From the NCBI GenBank assembly GCA_963836375.1, contig CAWIJK010000004.1, positions 682,001-746,000 on the forward strand: a stretch of 64,000 nucleotides of DNA, in the 5' to 3' direction. Positions 43,937 to 51,796 of the stretch are shown piece after piece (positions within the stretch are counted from its first letter, which is position 1; each line of letters begins with the position of its first letter). This DNA comes from CAWIJK01 sp963836375. Lineage in GTDB: Bacteria; Actinomycetota; Acidimicrobiia; Acidimicrobiales; RAAP-2. The translations under genes and the position numbers were made by a program. The notes beneath the pieces were generated by a model. The model made no database searches, had not been told where the DNA came from, and saw nothing but the letters and a program-made list of their open reading frames with translations.

Positions 43937-44220
43937 GACGACACCTCCTCGACGCTGATCAGGTGGGGGACCCGGGCCAGCATGCCCCGGATCTCGGGCC
44001 GGTCGGCCAGGTCGTTGGTCTTGCCGATGCCCCGCAGGCCGAGGGCCCGCAGGGTGGCCCGGTGCTTGGGCTTGGTCCCGATGGCCGAGCGCACCTGGGT
44101 CACCCGCAGGACGGTCTCGGCCTTGGCCGCCTTGGCCGCCTTGGTGGCCTTGGTGGCCTTGGCCGACTTGGTGGCCCGGGCCGCCTTGGCCGGCGCCGGT
44201 GTGGTGGTGGCGCTGTCCAT
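43933..44220 (-). CDS. rpmD: 50S ribosomal protein L30 with Lys/Ala-rich N-terminal extension
   Basis: The L30 core (VLRVTQVRSAIGTKPKHRATLRALGLRGIGK, NDLADRPEIRGMLARVPHLISVEE) occupies the last 60 residues. The first 35 are a Lys/Ala/Thr-rich extension built from ATK and AAK steps (DNA repeat GCCACCAAG/GCGGCCAAG around 44115-44185), reminiscent of histone-H1-like tails. Usual L30 is about 60 residues. ATG 44220 is two bases past the rpsE stop. No internal initiator with a good ribosome site was seen, so the extension is probably real. Confidence 0.93.
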   Translation of the reverse strand: MDSATTTPAPAKAARATKSAKATKATKAAKAAKAETVLRVTQVRSAIGTKPKHRATLRALGLRGIGKTNDLADRPEIRGMLARVPHLISVEEVSS

Positions 44221-44222
44221 GC

Positions 44223-44771
44223 TCAGCGCACCTCCGTGTAGAGGGCGGTTTCGCGCTTGCGCTCCCGGTAGGCCCGCAGGACCCCGGCCGGGGTGACCTC
44301 GTCGGGCTGCTTGCCCCGCAGGGCCGCCACCTCGTCGGGCCGGCGCAGGGACTTGAGGCCGGCGATGGTGGCATGGGCCACGTTGATCCCGTTGGACGAG
44401 CCGAGGGACTTGGCCAGGATGTCGCGGATGCCGGCCATCTCCAAGATGTGGCGGGCGGCGCCCCCGGCGATCACCCCGGTGCCCGGGGCCGCCGGCTTGA
44501 GCATGACCCGGCCGGCCCCGCTCTCCCCGATGACCGGGTGGGTGATGGTCGAGCCGGCCAGGGCCACCTCGAAGACGTTCTTGCGGGCCTCTTCGATGCC
44601 CTTTTGCACCGCCAGGCCGGCCTCCTTGGCCTTGCCGTAGCCCAGGCCGACCCGGCCGTTGCCGTCGCCCACCACCATCAGGGCGGCGAAGGAGAACCGC
44701 CGGCCGCCCTTGACGACCTTGGCCACCCGGTTGACCCGGATGGTGCGCTCCTCGTACTGGATGTCGCTCAT
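44223..44771 (-). CDS. rpsE: 30S ribosomal protein S5
   Basis: S5 helps decode accurately with S4 and S12. The 182-residue protein has RVNRVAKVVKGGRRFSFAALMVVGDGNGRVGLGYGKAKE, KPAAPGTGVIAGGAARHILEMAGI and AKSLGSSNGINVAHAT. ATG 44771 (MSDIQYEERTIRV) is chosen over the open frame upstream. It lies four bases after the rplR stop. Confidence 0.98.
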   Translation of the reverse strand: MSDIQYEERTIRVNRVAKVVKGGRRFSFAALMVVGDGNGRVGLGYGKAKEAGLAVQKGIEEARKNVFEVALAGSTITHPVIGESGAGRVMLKPAAPGTGVIAGGAARHILEMAGIRDILAKSLGSSNGINVAHATIAGLKSLRRPDEVAALRGKQPDEVTPAGVLRAYRERKRETALYTEVR

Positions 44772-44775
44772 GGCC

Positions 44776-45153
44776 TCAGAACTCCAGTCCCTCGCTCCGG
44801 GCGGCCTCGGCCAGGACGGCCACACGGCCGTGGTAGGCGAAGCCGCCGCGATCGAACACCACGCGGCTGATCCCGGCCGCCTTGGCCCGGGTCGCCACCA
44901 GGCGGCCCACGGCCTCGGCCCCGGACACGTTACCGCCGCCCGCCGCCCCCAGAGACCGGCGCAGCTCGGGCTCCACCGACGAGGCCGCGGCCAGGGTGCG
45001 GCCGCTGCGGTCGTCGATCAGCTGGGCCGAGATGTGCCGGTTGGACCGGCTCACGGCCAGGCGGGGGCGTCCGGCCGTGCCGGTCACCTTGGCCCGGACC
45101 CGGCGGTGGCGCCGGATCCGCAGGGCCCGCTCGTGGTTGGTCTTGCCGGGCAT
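44776..45153 (-). CDS. rplR: 50S ribosomal protein L18
   Basis: L18 binds 5S rRNA. The 125-residue protein has RRHRRVRAKVTGTAGRPRLAVSRSNRHISAQLIDD, AEAVGRLVATRAKAAGISRVVFDRGGFAYHGRV and LAEAARSEGLEF. ATG 45153 overlaps the rplF stop by one base (TGATG); a GTG directly before it would add one residue. About ten Gly/Ala-rich residues are inserted mid-protein (RSLGAAGGGNVSG). Confidence 0.98.
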   Translation of the reverse strand: MPGKTNHERALRIRRHRRVRAKVTGTAGRPRLAVSRSNRHISAQLIDDRSGRTLAAASSVEPELRRSLGAAGGGNVSGAEAVGRLVATRAKAAGISRVVFDRGGFAYHGRVAVLAEAARSEGLEF

Positions 45154-45692
45154 CACTTCGCCGCCTTCCCAGCCTTGCGCAGCACCCGCTCGCCGGCGTA
45201 ACGGACGCCCTTGCCCTTGTAGGGCTCGGGCTTGCGGATCTTGCGGATGTCGGCGGCCACCTGGCCCACCTTCTCCTTGTCGATGCCCTTGACGATGATG
45301 CGGGTGGGGGTCGGCACCTCGAAGGTGATGCCCTCGGGCGCGTTGACGTTCACCGGGTGGCTGAAGCCGAGGGCCAGCTCCAGGGCCCCCGGGCCCTTGG
45401 CGTTGGCCCGGTAGCCCACACCGACGATCTCGAGCTCCTTGCTGAAGCCCTGGGTGACCCCGGTCACCATGTTGGCCACCAGCGAGCGGGTCAGGCCGTG
45501 CAGGGCCCGGTGCTCGCGCTCGTCGTCGGGCCGCTCCACCACCAGGACCTCACCCTCTTGGGAGATCGAGATGCCGGCCGGCAGGTCGCGGGCCAGCGTC
45601 CCCTGGGGGCCGGTCACGGTGACCGAGCTGTCGGCCAGGTCGACCTTGACCCCCGAGGGCACCGGGATGGGGGATCGTCCGATGCGTGACAT
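45153..45692 (-). CDS. rplF: 50S ribosomal protein L6
   Basis: L6 lies near the sarcin-ricin loop and factor site. The 179-residue protein has MSRIGRSPIPVPSGVKVDL, TVTGPQGTLARDLP, ALHGLTRSLVANMVTGVTQGF, IVGVGYRANAKG and the signature RKPEPYKGKGVRYAGE. It follows rpsH by 33 bases. Confidence 0.99.
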   Translation of the reverse strand: MSRIGRSPIPVPSGVKVDLADSSVTVTGPQGTLARDLPAGISISQEGEVLVVERPDDEREHRALHGLTRSLVANMVTGVTQGFSKELEIVGVGYRANAKGPGALELALGFSHPVNVNAPEGITFEVPTPTRIIVKGIDKEKVGQVAADIRKIRKPEPYKGKGVRYAGERVLRKAGKAAK

Positions 45693-45725
45693 CAGCGCAC
45701 CGCCCCGGTCGTCTCGGCGTTGGGC

Positions 45726-46130
45726 TCACCACACATAACAGAGCACCTCCCCGCCGAGGTGACGCTTGCGCGCCTCGCGGTCGGTCATGAGCCCGTGGCT
45801 GGTCGACACCACGGCCACCCCGATGCCACCCAGGACCCGGGGGATCTTGTCGGCCCGGGCGTAGATGCGCAGCCCGGGCTTGGAGACCCGCTTGATGCCC
45901 CCGATCGTCCGGGTGCGGTCCTGGGCGTACTTGAGGGTGATCTCGAGCGTCGACCCGGGCCGGGTCTCGTTCTTCTCCACCGTGTAGCTGGCGATGAAGC
46001 CCTCGCGCTCCAAGATGGCCGCGAGCGCCTCCTTCAGCTTCGAGCCGGGCATCTTGACCGTCTCGAACTGCGCCGAGTTGGCGTTGCGGATCCGCGTCAG
46101 CATGTCGGCAATGGGGTCGGTCATCGTCAT
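45726..46130 (-). CDS. rpsH: 30S ribosomal protein S8
   Basis: S8 is a primary 16S-binding protein and in many bacteria the autoregulator of the spc operon. The 134-residue protein has TDPIADMLTRIRNAN, MPGSKLKEALAAILEREGFI, RVSKPGLRIYARADKIPRVLGGIGVAVVSTSHGLMTD and ends GGEVLCYVW. It follows the S14 gene by 10 bases. Confidence 0.99.
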   Translation of the reverse strand: MTMTDPIADMLTRIRNANSAQFETVKMPGSKLKEALAAILEREGFIASYTVEKNETRPGSTLEITLKYAQDRTRTIGGIKRVSKPGLRIYARADKIPRVLGGIGVAVVSTSHGLMTDREARKRHLGGEVLCYVW

Positions 46131-46140
46131 GGTCGCGCTC

Positions 46141-46326
46141 CTACCAGCTCGCCTTGGTGACTCCGGGTACCTCGCCGGCGTGCACCATCGTCCGCAGGCA
46201 GATACGGCACAGCCCGAACTTGCGGTAGACGGCCTTGGGCCGGCCGCATCGCTGGCACCGGGTGTAGGCCCGGACCTTGAACTTGGGTGTGCGTTGCTGC
46301 TTCTGGATCAGTGCCTTCTTAGCCAT
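46141..46326 (-). CDS. rpsZ: 30S ribosomal protein S14, type Z (zinc form)
   Basis: This 61-residue S14 is the short zinc-binding form. It has RCQRCGRPKAVYRKFGLCRICLRTM (Cys-x2-Cys ... Cys-x2-Cys) and the terminal GEVPGVTKASW. ATG 46326 is followed by AKKALIQKQQRTPKFKVR. Five bases separate it from rplE. Confidence 0.98.
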   Translation of the reverse strand: MAKKALIQKQQRTPKFKVRAYTRCQRCGRPKAVYRKFGLCRICLRTMVHAGEVPGVTKASW

Positions 46327-46331
46327 GGTGC

Positions 46332-46904
46332 CTATCGGGTCTCCTGTCGGAACGGGAAGCCGAACGCCCGAAGGAGCGCACGACCCTCCTCGTCGTTGCG
46401 GGCGGTGGTGACGATCGTGATGTCCATACCCCGGACCGTGTCGATCTTGTCGTAGTCGACCTCGGGGAAGATGAGCTGTTCGGTGACCCCGAACGTGTAG
46501 TTGCCCTGGCCGTCGAACGAGCGGGGCGAGAGGCCCCGGAAGTCCCGGATCCGGGGGATGGCCAGGCTGATCAGGCGGTCCAGGAACTCCCAGGCCCGGT
46601 CGCCCCGCAGGGTCACCTTGGCCCCGATCGCCATGCCCTCGCGCAGCTTGAAGGCGGCGATCGACTTCTTGGCCCGGGTCACCACCGGCTTCTGGCCGGT
46701 GATCACCTCGAGGTCGCGCTGGGCCCCCTCGATCAGGGACTGCTGCTGGGTGGCCTTGCCCACGCCCATGTTCACCACGATCTTCTCGAGGCGGGGGACC
46801 TCCATCACGTTGCCCAGCTCGAGCTCGCCCTGGAGCTGGGCCCGGACCTCGCTCAGGTAGCGCTCCTTGAGGCGCGGCCGGGCGGTGGCCGTCGTGGTGC
46901 TCAC
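46332..46904 (-). CDS. rplE: 50S ribosomal protein L5
   Basis: L5 binds 5S rRNA and touches P-site tRNA. The 190-residue protein has PRLEKIVVNMGVGKA, LEVITGQKPVVTRAKKSIAAFKLREG, DRLISLAIPRIRDFRGLSPRSFDGQGNYTFGVTEQLIFPE and MDITIVTTARNDEEGRALL. GTG 46904 overlaps the rplX stop (GTGA). Confidence 0.99.
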   Translation of the reverse strand: MSTTTATARPRLKERYLSEVRAQLQGELELGNVMEVPRLEKIVVNMGVGKATQQQSLIEGAQRDLEVITGQKPVVTRAKKSIAAFKLREGMAIGAKVTLRGDRAWEFLDRLISLAIPRIRDFRGLSPRSFDGQGNYTFGVTEQLIFPEVDYDKIDTVRGMDITIVTTARNDEEGRALLRAFGFPFRQETR

Positions 46905-47209
46905 AGCTCACCCCCGCACCTGCGGCAGATCCGCAGCTTGCGGCCCTGCTCGTCGACGGTCATCCCGATGCGGGTGGGCTCACCGCAGCTCTTGCAGATG
47001 ATCGACACCGAGGCCACCGGGACCGGCATGAACTTGTCGATGATCCCGCCCTGCATGGTGTTGCGGGTCGGCTTGGCGTGGCGCTTGGCCACGTTGACGC
47101 CCTCGAGGACCACCTTGCCCTCGGCCGGCAGGGCGCGCACCACCTCGGTGCGCTGGCCCTTGTACTTGCCGTTGCGAACGATGACCCGGTCTCCCTTGCG
47201 GATCCGCAT
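46901..47209 (-). CDS. rplX: 50S ribosomal protein L24, with C-terminal zinc-ribbon motif
   Basis: L24 starts 50S assembly and lies at the tunnel exit. The 102-residue protein has the KOW motif (MRIRKGDRVIVRNGKYKGQRTEV), GVNVAKRHAKPT, GGIIDKFMPVPVASV and the C-terminal pairs CKSCGEPTRIG and CRRCGGEL, a likely zinc ribbon. ATG 47209 overlaps the rplN stop by one base (TGATG). Confidence 0.98.
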   Translation of the reverse strand: MRIRKGDRVIVRNGKYKGQRTEVVRALPAEGKVVLEGVNVAKRHAKPTRNTMQGGIIDKFMPVPVASVSIICKSCGEPTRIGMTVDEQGRKLRICRRCGGEL

Positions 47210-47577
47210 CACAGCACCTCCGGGGCGAGCGAGACGATACGCATGAACTTCTTGTCCCGCAGCTCCCGGCCGACCGGGCCGAAAATGCGGGTGCCGCGGG
47301 GCTGCTGCTGCTCGTTGATCAGGACCGCCGCGTTCTCGTCGAAGCGGATGTAGCTCCCGTCCGGGCGCCGCTTCTCCTTCTTCGTCCGCACCACGACGCA
47401 GCGGACGACGTCGCCCTTCTTGACTGCCGCCCCGGGGATGGCGTCTTTGACCGTGGCCACGAACACGTCGCCGATGCTGGCGTAGCGACGGCGCGAGCCG
47501 CCGAGCACCCGGATGCAGAGCACCTCTTTGGCCCCCGAGTTGTCGGCCACCCGTAGCCGCGACTCCTGCTGGATCAT
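47209..47577 (-). CDS. rplN: 50S ribosomal protein L14
   Basis: L14 contributes to inter-subunit bridges with L19. The 122-residue protein has MIQQESRLRVADNSGAKEVLCIRVLGGSRR, GDVVRCVVVRTKKEKRRPDGSYIRFDENAAVLIN and RGTRIFGPVGRELRDKKFMRIVSLAPEVL. ATG 47577 overlaps the rpsQ stop (ATGA). Confidence 0.99.
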   Translation of the reverse strand: MIQQESRLRVADNSGAKEVLCIRVLGGSRRRYASIGDVFVATVKDAIPGAAVKKGDVVRCVVVRTKKEKRRPDGSYIRFDENAAVLINEQQQPRGTRIFGPVGRELRDKKFMRIVSLAPEVL

Positions 47578-47855
47578 CGGGCACGCTCCGTGACCTCGGT
47601 CAGCCGCCAGCGCTTGAGCTTGGAGAGCGGCCGGGTCTCGACCACCCGGACCCGGTCACCGACCTTGGCCGAGCCCTCGGCGTCGTGCACATAGAGGCGC
47701 TTGGTGCGCTGCACGGTCTTGCCGTAGCGGGGGTGCCGGACGCGCTCGACCACGGCCACCACCACGGTGGACTCCATGGCGTCGGACACCACGATGCCCT
47801 CGCGGACCTTGCGCCGGTTCGCCCGGGTGGCCTCTGGCGCCGTCTCCTCGGCCAT
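47574..47855 (-). CDS. rpsQ: 30S ribosomal protein S17
   Basis: S17 is a primary binder of 16S rRNA. The 93-residue protein has NRRKVREGIVVSDAMESTVVVAV, RHPRYGKTVQRTKRLYVHDAEG, GDRVRVVETRPLSKLKRWRL. ATG 47855 (MAEETAPEATRA) overlaps the rpmC stop by one base; the open frame continues upstream but only as rpmC's shadow. Confidence 0.98.
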   Translation of the reverse strand: MAEETAPEATRANRRKVREGIVVSDAMESTVVVAVVERVRHPRYGKTVQRTKRLYVHDAEGSAKVGDRVRVVETRPLSKLKRWRLTEVTERAR

Positions 47856-48235
47856 CAGGACTCCTCCTCCGTGTCGTCGGCCCCGTCGGCCCCCTCGCCC
47901 TCGGCGGCCCCGGCCTCGACCTCGGCCTCGGCCGCCTTGGCGCGGGCGCTGGTCTTTTGCGCCCGGGCCTCTTCGACCTCGCGCCGTGCGGGGGCGAAGA
48001 GCGGCTCGTCCTCCAGCGCGTCGGCGGCGGCCAGGGCCTCGGCCTCGGTGATGTCGCGGTCGCGCAAGACCGTCAGGATCCGGGCGACGTCCTTGCGGAC
48101 GGTGCGCATGCGGGCGGTGTTGTCCAGCTGGCCGGTGGCCAGCTGGAAGCGCAGGTTGAACAGCTCGCGCCGGGATTCCTCGAGCCGGCTCTCCAGCTCC
48201 TCGGTGTCCATGACGACCAGCTCGGAGGCGCCCAT
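47855..48235 (-). CDS. rpmC: 50S ribosomal protein L29 with long acidic C-terminal tail
   Basis: L29 flanks L23 at the tunnel exit, where trigger factor and SRP dock. The normal core (ELESRLEESRRELFNLRFQLATGQLDNTARMRTVRKDVARILTVLRDR) ends near residue 60. A tail of about 65 residues follows, rich in Glu, Asp and Ala and ending DDTEEES. Family members usually stop at 65-75 residues. ATG 48235 overlaps the rplP stop (TGATG). Confidence 0.95.
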   Translation of the reverse strand: MGASELVVMDTEELESRLEESRRELFNLRFQLATGQLDNTARMRTVRKDVARILTVLRDRDITEAEALAAADALEDEPLFAPARREVEEARAQKTSARAKAAEAEVEAGAAEGEGADGADDTEEES

Positions 48236-48672
48236 CAGACCTGCACCTCGGGGGCACCGTGGGTGCCCGGACGCACGATGAAGCGGGCCTTCAGCGGCAG
48301 CTTCTGGATGGCCCGGTCCATGGCCGCCTCGGCCAGGTCCCGCTCCACCCCGGCCAGCTCGAAGAGCACCCGGCCCGGGCGCACCACGGCGACCCAGTGC
48401 TCGGGGTTGCCCTTGCCCGAGCCCATGCGGGTCTCGGCCGGCTTCTGGGTCACCGGCTTGTCCGGGAAGACCCGGATCCACACCTTCCCGCCACGCTTGA
48501 CGTGACGGGTCATGGCGATCCGGGCCGCCTCGATCTGGCGGGCGGTCAGCCAGCCCGGTTCCATCGCCTGGATCCCGAAGTCGCCGAAGTTCACCGTGGT
48601 CCCGCCCTTGGCGGCGCCACGGAGCCGGCCGCGCTGCTGCTTGCGGTGTCGGATCTTGCGGGGCATCAACAT
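48235..48672 (-). CDS. rplP: 50S ribosomal protein L16
   Basis: L16 shapes the A-site tRNA pocket. The 145-residue protein has MLMPRKIRHRKQQRGRLRG, FGDFGIQAMEPGWLTARQIEAARIAMTR, KRGGKVWIRVFPDKPVTQKPAETRMGSGKGNPE and VRPGRVLFELAGV. The two-Met start is the family norm. It begins one base after the rpsC stop. Confidence 0.99.
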   Translation of the reverse strand: MLMPRKIRHRKQQRGRLRGAAKGGTTVNFGDFGIQAMEPGWLTARQIEAARIAMTRHVKRGGKVWIRVFPDKPVTQKPAETRMGSGKGNPEHWVAVVRPGRVLFELAGVERDLAEAAMDRAIQKLPLKARFIVRPGTHGAPEVQV

Positions 48673-48673
48673 G

Positions 48674-49726
48674 TCAGTCGGACTCCCGGCGGAAGTGCGG
48701 CGTCTCGTGGTGCTCGTGACGGCTGCGCCGCTCGATCTCTTCGTCCTCGGCCAGGCGCTTCTCGAGCTCGTCGGGCTCGGCCGGGGGGGCGATCAGGTCG
48801 GCCACCGGGGCCTCGGTCACCTCGTCGTCGGCCTCGACGGTGACCGCCTCGGCCGCACCGTCGGCCTCGGCCGCCAGGTCCGGGGCCAGGTCGGCCACCT
48901 CCTCGCTCAGCGGGGCCTCGGTGGCGCCGTCGGTCTCGGCCACCTCGTCGGCCGCCGCCGTGCCCGGCTCGGGCTGGTCGATCCGCCGGCGGCCGCCGCC
49001 GGCCGTGATCAGGCGCCGGGGGCGGTTCTGGCCCGAGGTCTCGCCCACGGCCATGGCCGCCTCGCGGGTGATCTTGTCCTCGATCGAGACCTTGTAGGGG
49101 AGGATGTCGCCCTTGTAGATCCACACCTTGACCCCGACACGCCCCGACGTCGTCTTGGCCTCACGGAAGCCGTAGTCGATGTCGGCCCGCAGGGTGTGCA
49201 GGGGAACCCGGCCCTCGCGGTAGGACTCCTTGCGGGACATCTCCGAGCCGCCGAGCCGGCCCGAGCACTGGACCCGGACCCCCTGGGCCCCGGCCTTCTG
49301 GACGGTCTGGATGGCCCGCTTCATGGCCCGGCGGAAGGCCACCCGGCGCACCAGCTGGTCGCAGATCCCCTGGGCGATCAGCGCGGCGTCGAGCTCGGGC
49401 TGCTTGATCTCTTGGATGTTGAGCTGGATCCGGTTCTGGAGCCCGGTGATCTCCTCGAGCTTCTTCTTCAGCCGGTCGGCCTCGGCCCCTCGCCGGCCGA
49501 TCACGATGCCCGGCCGGGCGGTGTGGATATCGACCCGGAGGCGGTCACGGGTGCGCTCCACCTCGATCCGGCTGACGGCGGCCGCCTCCAGCTGGGACAT
49601 GAGGTAGTCGCGGATCTTCCAGTCCTCGACGACGAACTCCCCGTAGTGGCGCTCCTCGAACCAGCGCGACTTCCAGTCGGTGGTCACGCCGAGGCGGAAC
49701 CCGTAGGGGTTGACCTTCTGGCCCAT
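48674..49726 (-). CDS. rpsC: 30S ribosomal protein S3 with extended acidic C terminus
   Basis: S3 forms the mRNA entry channel. The core has MGQKVNPYGFRLGVTTDWKSRWF, the KH motif (GIVIGRRGAEADRLKKKLEEITG) and QCSGRLGGSEMSRKESYREGRVPLHTLRADIDYG, ending near residue 218 (VWIYKGDILPY). About 130 more residues, mainly Ala/Glu/Asp, follow and end in a mixed charged EIERRSRHEHHETPHFRRESD. Total 350 residues against about 210-275 in most bacteria. The ATG directly abuts the rplV stop. Confidence 0.97.
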   Translation of the reverse strand: MGQKVNPYGFRLGVTTDWKSRWFEERHYGEFVVEDWKIRDYLMSQLEAAAVSRIEVERTRDRLRVDIHTARPGIVIGRRGAEADRLKKKLEEITGLQNRIQLNIQEIKQPELDAALIAQGICDQLVRRVAFRRAMKRAIQTVQKAGAQGVRVQCSGRLGGSEMSRKESYREGRVPLHTLRADIDYGFREAKTTSGRVGVKVWIYKGDILPYKVSIEDKITREAAMAVGETSGQNRPRRLITAGGGRRRIDQPEPGTAAADEVAETDGATEAPLSEEVADLAPDLAAEADGAAEAVTVEADDEVTEAPVADLIAPPAEPDELEKRLAEDEEIERRSRHEHHETPHFRRESD

Positions 49727-50647
49727 CTACTTGTCCTTCTTCCTCAGTCGTCGACGCCTGGTCGGCTGCTCGGTCGTCTCCTCGGCGACCGGCTCGGGCT
49801 CGGGGGCCCCCGCCGCGTCGTCGGTCTCGGTCTCGGTGTCGGACTCGTCGGTGTCGGACTCGGTGGCCGCGTCGTGGGCGTCGGCCTCGGTCTCGTCGGT
49901 GTCGGTGGCAGCGGCTTCGGCGTCGTGGGCGTCGGCCTCGGTCTCGTCGGTGTCGGACTCGGTGGACGCGGCCTCCGCGTCGGCACCGGCCCCGTCGGTT
50001 TCGGCGTCGGCGTCGTCGTCGTCGTCGGCCTCGGCGGCGGCCTCGACAATGTCCTCGGCCGACTGCTCAACCACGGCGTCGTCGACCAGCTCGTCTTCGA
50101 CCTCGGCTTCTTGGGCCTCGGCCTCGGCCTCGGCCTCGGCGGCGGCGGCGGCCGCCTCCTCCTGGGCGTGACGGCGCCGCGACAGGCGGCCCGAAAGGTC
50201 GGCCCGGCGCCGGGACTCGGACACCCGCCGGGAGCGCTGGCCGCCGGCCACCTCGCGCTCGGCCCGGCGGCGGGCCAGGCGGTCGTCGGGCAGGCGGCTC
50301 ACGATCACCGTGATGTGGCAGGTGCGCTTGCGGATGCGCGAGGCGCGGCCCCGGGCCCGGGGCCGCCAACGCTTGAGGGTGCTGCCCTCGTCGGCGTAGC
50401 AGGCCGACACGTAGAGGTCCTCGGCGTCTTGGCCCTCGTTGTGCACGGCGTTGGCCACCGCCGACGCCAGGACCTTGCCCACCACGGTGGCCGCTTCGCG
50501 CTCGGTGGTCCGCAGCAGCTCGTTGGCCCGGTCGACGTCCTGGTCGCGGATCAGGTCCAGCACCTGTCGGGCCTTGCTGGCCGACATCCGGTAGTGCTTG
50601 AGGACGGCCCGGGTGCCCGGGCGCTCGTTGGTCTTGGTGCCCGGCAT
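49727..50647 (-). CDS. rplV: 50S ribosomal protein L22 with very long acidic C-terminal tail
   Basis: L22 lines the peptide tunnel and its exit. The core (RAVLKHYRMSASKARQVLDLIR, ANELLRTTEREAATVVGKVLASAVANA, RWRPRARGRASRIRKRTCHITVIVS) ends near residue 120. An Arg-rich segment (120-158) then leads into about 135 residues dominated by Asp, Glu, Ala and Thr, and the protein ends in TRRRRLRKKDK. At 306 residues it is more than twice the usual length. The tail contains an exact DNA repeat. The reading frame is open and meets rpsC exactly at its stop, so the tail is not a frameshift product. Confidence 0.96.
   Translation of the reverse strand: MPGTKTNERPGTRAVLKHYRMSASKARQVLDLIRDQDVDRANELLRTTEREAATVVGKVLASAVANAVHNEGQDAEDLYVSACYADEGSTLKRWRPRARGRASRIRKRTCHITVIVSRLPDDRLARRRAEREVAGGQRSRRVSESRRRADLSGRLSRRRHAQEEAAAAAAEAEAEAEAQEAEVEDELVDDAVVEQSAEDIVEAAAEADDDDDADAETDGAGADAEAASTESDTDETEADAHDAEAAATDTDETEADAHDAATESDTDESDTETETDDAAGAPEPEPVAEETTEQPTRRRRLRKKDK
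49869..49956 (-). repeat. Exact 37-bp direct repeat inside the L22 acidic tail
   Basis: Copies at 49869-49905 and 49920-49956 are identical with a 51-base period. They encode TDETEADAHDA twice. Shorter TCGGTGTCGGACTCG fragments continue on both sides, so the tail appears to have grown by slippage. Confidence 0.9.
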
Positions 50648-50648
50648 C

Positions 50649-50927
50649 TCAGCGCCTCCCCGCCCGCTCCTGGCCGGCGTGGAACCGGAAGGTGCGGGTC
50701 GGTGCGAACTCGCCCAGCTTGTGGCCGACCATCGACTCGGTCACGTAGACCGGCACGTGGCGGCGGCCGTCGTGGACGGCGATGGTGTGGCCGACCATGT
50801 CGGGGATCACCGTCGACCGACGCGACCAGGTCTTGATGACCCGCTTCTCGCCGCTCGCGTTGAGGGCGTCCACCTTCTTCAAGAGGTGGTCGTCGACGAA
50901 GGGTCCCTTTTTGAGGCTGCGCGGCAC
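50649..50927 (-). CDS. rpsS: 30S ribosomal protein S19
   Basis: S19 pairs with S13 in the 30S head. The 92-residue protein has MPRSLKKGPFVDDHLLKKVDALN, IKTWSRRSTVIPDMVGHTIAVHDGRRHVPVYVTE and MVGHKLGEFAPTRTF. It is 18 bases downstream of rplB and one base before rplV. Confidence 0.99.
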   Translation of the reverse strand: MPRSLKKGPFVDDHLLKKVDALNASGEKRVIKTWSRRSTVIPDMVGHTIAVHDGRRHVPVYVTESMVGHKLGEFAPTRTFRFHAGQERAGRR

Positions 50928-50945
50928 GGCTCCCAGACCTTCCAG

Positions 50946-51782
50946 CTACCGCCGGGCGCCGCGGGTGCGGCGGCGGCGGACGATCATCTTGTCGGACTCC
51001 TTGTGGCGGGCCCGGGTCCGGCCCTCGGGCTTTCCCCACGGCGACACCGGGTGCCGGCCGCCCGAGGACTTGCCCTCGCCACCGCCGAGGGGGTGGTCGA
51101 CCGGGTTCATGGCCACGCCCCGGGTCTGGGGGCGCACGCCCTTCCAGCGGTTCCGGCCGGCCTTGCCGATCTTGACCAGCTCGGCCTCGGCATTGCCGAC
51201 CACCCCGAGGGTGGCCCGGCAGTCGATGGGCACCCGGCGCATCTCGGTGGAGGGGAGGCGCAGGGTGGCGAAGGCGCCTTCCTTGGCCACCAGCTGGATG
51301 CTCATCCCGGCCCCCCGGGCCATCTTGCCGCCGCCGCCGGGACGCAGCTCGACGTTGTGGATCACCGAGCCGACCGGGATGTAGCGCAGGGCCAGGGCGT
51401 TGCCCGGCCGGATCTCGGCCCCCTGGCCGTTCTGCAGCCGGTCGCCGACCTTCACCCCGGCCGGGGCCAGGATGTAGCGCTTCTCGCCGTCGAGGTAGTG
51501 GAGCAACGCGATGCGGGCGTTGCGGTTGGGGTCGTACTCGATGGCCGCCACCTTGGCCGGCACCCCGTCCTTGTCCCGTCGGAAGTCGATCACCCGGTAC
51601 TGGCGCTTGTGCCCGCCACCCTGGTGCCTCGAGGTCTTGCGGCCCAGGTTGTTGCGGCCCCCCGATCCCGGGCGCGGGGCCACCAGCGAGCGCTCGGGCC
51701 GGTCCCGGGTGATCTCGGAGAAGTCCGAGACGGTCTGGAACCGGCGGCCGGGGCTGGTCGGCTTGCGTGATCGCAGGGGCAT
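50946..51782 (-). CDS. rplB: 50S ribosomal protein L2
   Basis: L2 is needed for subunit joining and peptidyl-transferase activity. The 278-residue protein has SGGRNNLGRKTSRHQGGGHKRQYRVIDFRRDKDG, GAGMSIQLVAKEGAFATLRLPSTEMRRV and the signature GVAMNPVDHPLGGGEGKSSGGRHPVSPWGKP with the conserved His near the catalytic centre. ATG 51782 begins MPLRSRKPTSPGRR. It is 14 bases after rplW. Confidence 0.99.
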   Translation of the reverse strand: MPLRSRKPTSPGRRFQTVSDFSEITRDRPERSLVAPRPGSGGRNNLGRKTSRHQGGGHKRQYRVIDFRRDKDGVPAKVAAIEYDPNRNARIALLHYLDGEKRYILAPAGVKVGDRLQNGQGAEIRPGNALALRYIPVGSVIHNVELRPGGGGKMARGAGMSIQLVAKEGAFATLRLPSTEMRRVPIDCRATLGVVGNAEAELVKIGKAGRNRWKGVRPQTRGVAMNPVDHPLGGGEGKSSGGRHPVSPWGKPEGRTRARHKESDKMIVRRRRTRGARR

Positions 51783-51796
51783 GGCGTCGGTGCTCC

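Noticed and set aside
49727..50280. The L22 acidic tail as a frameshift artefact
   Set aside because: The frame ends exactly at the rpsC start, its composition is strongly selected (Asp/Glu with a basic end), and similar tails occur on S3, L29 and L4.
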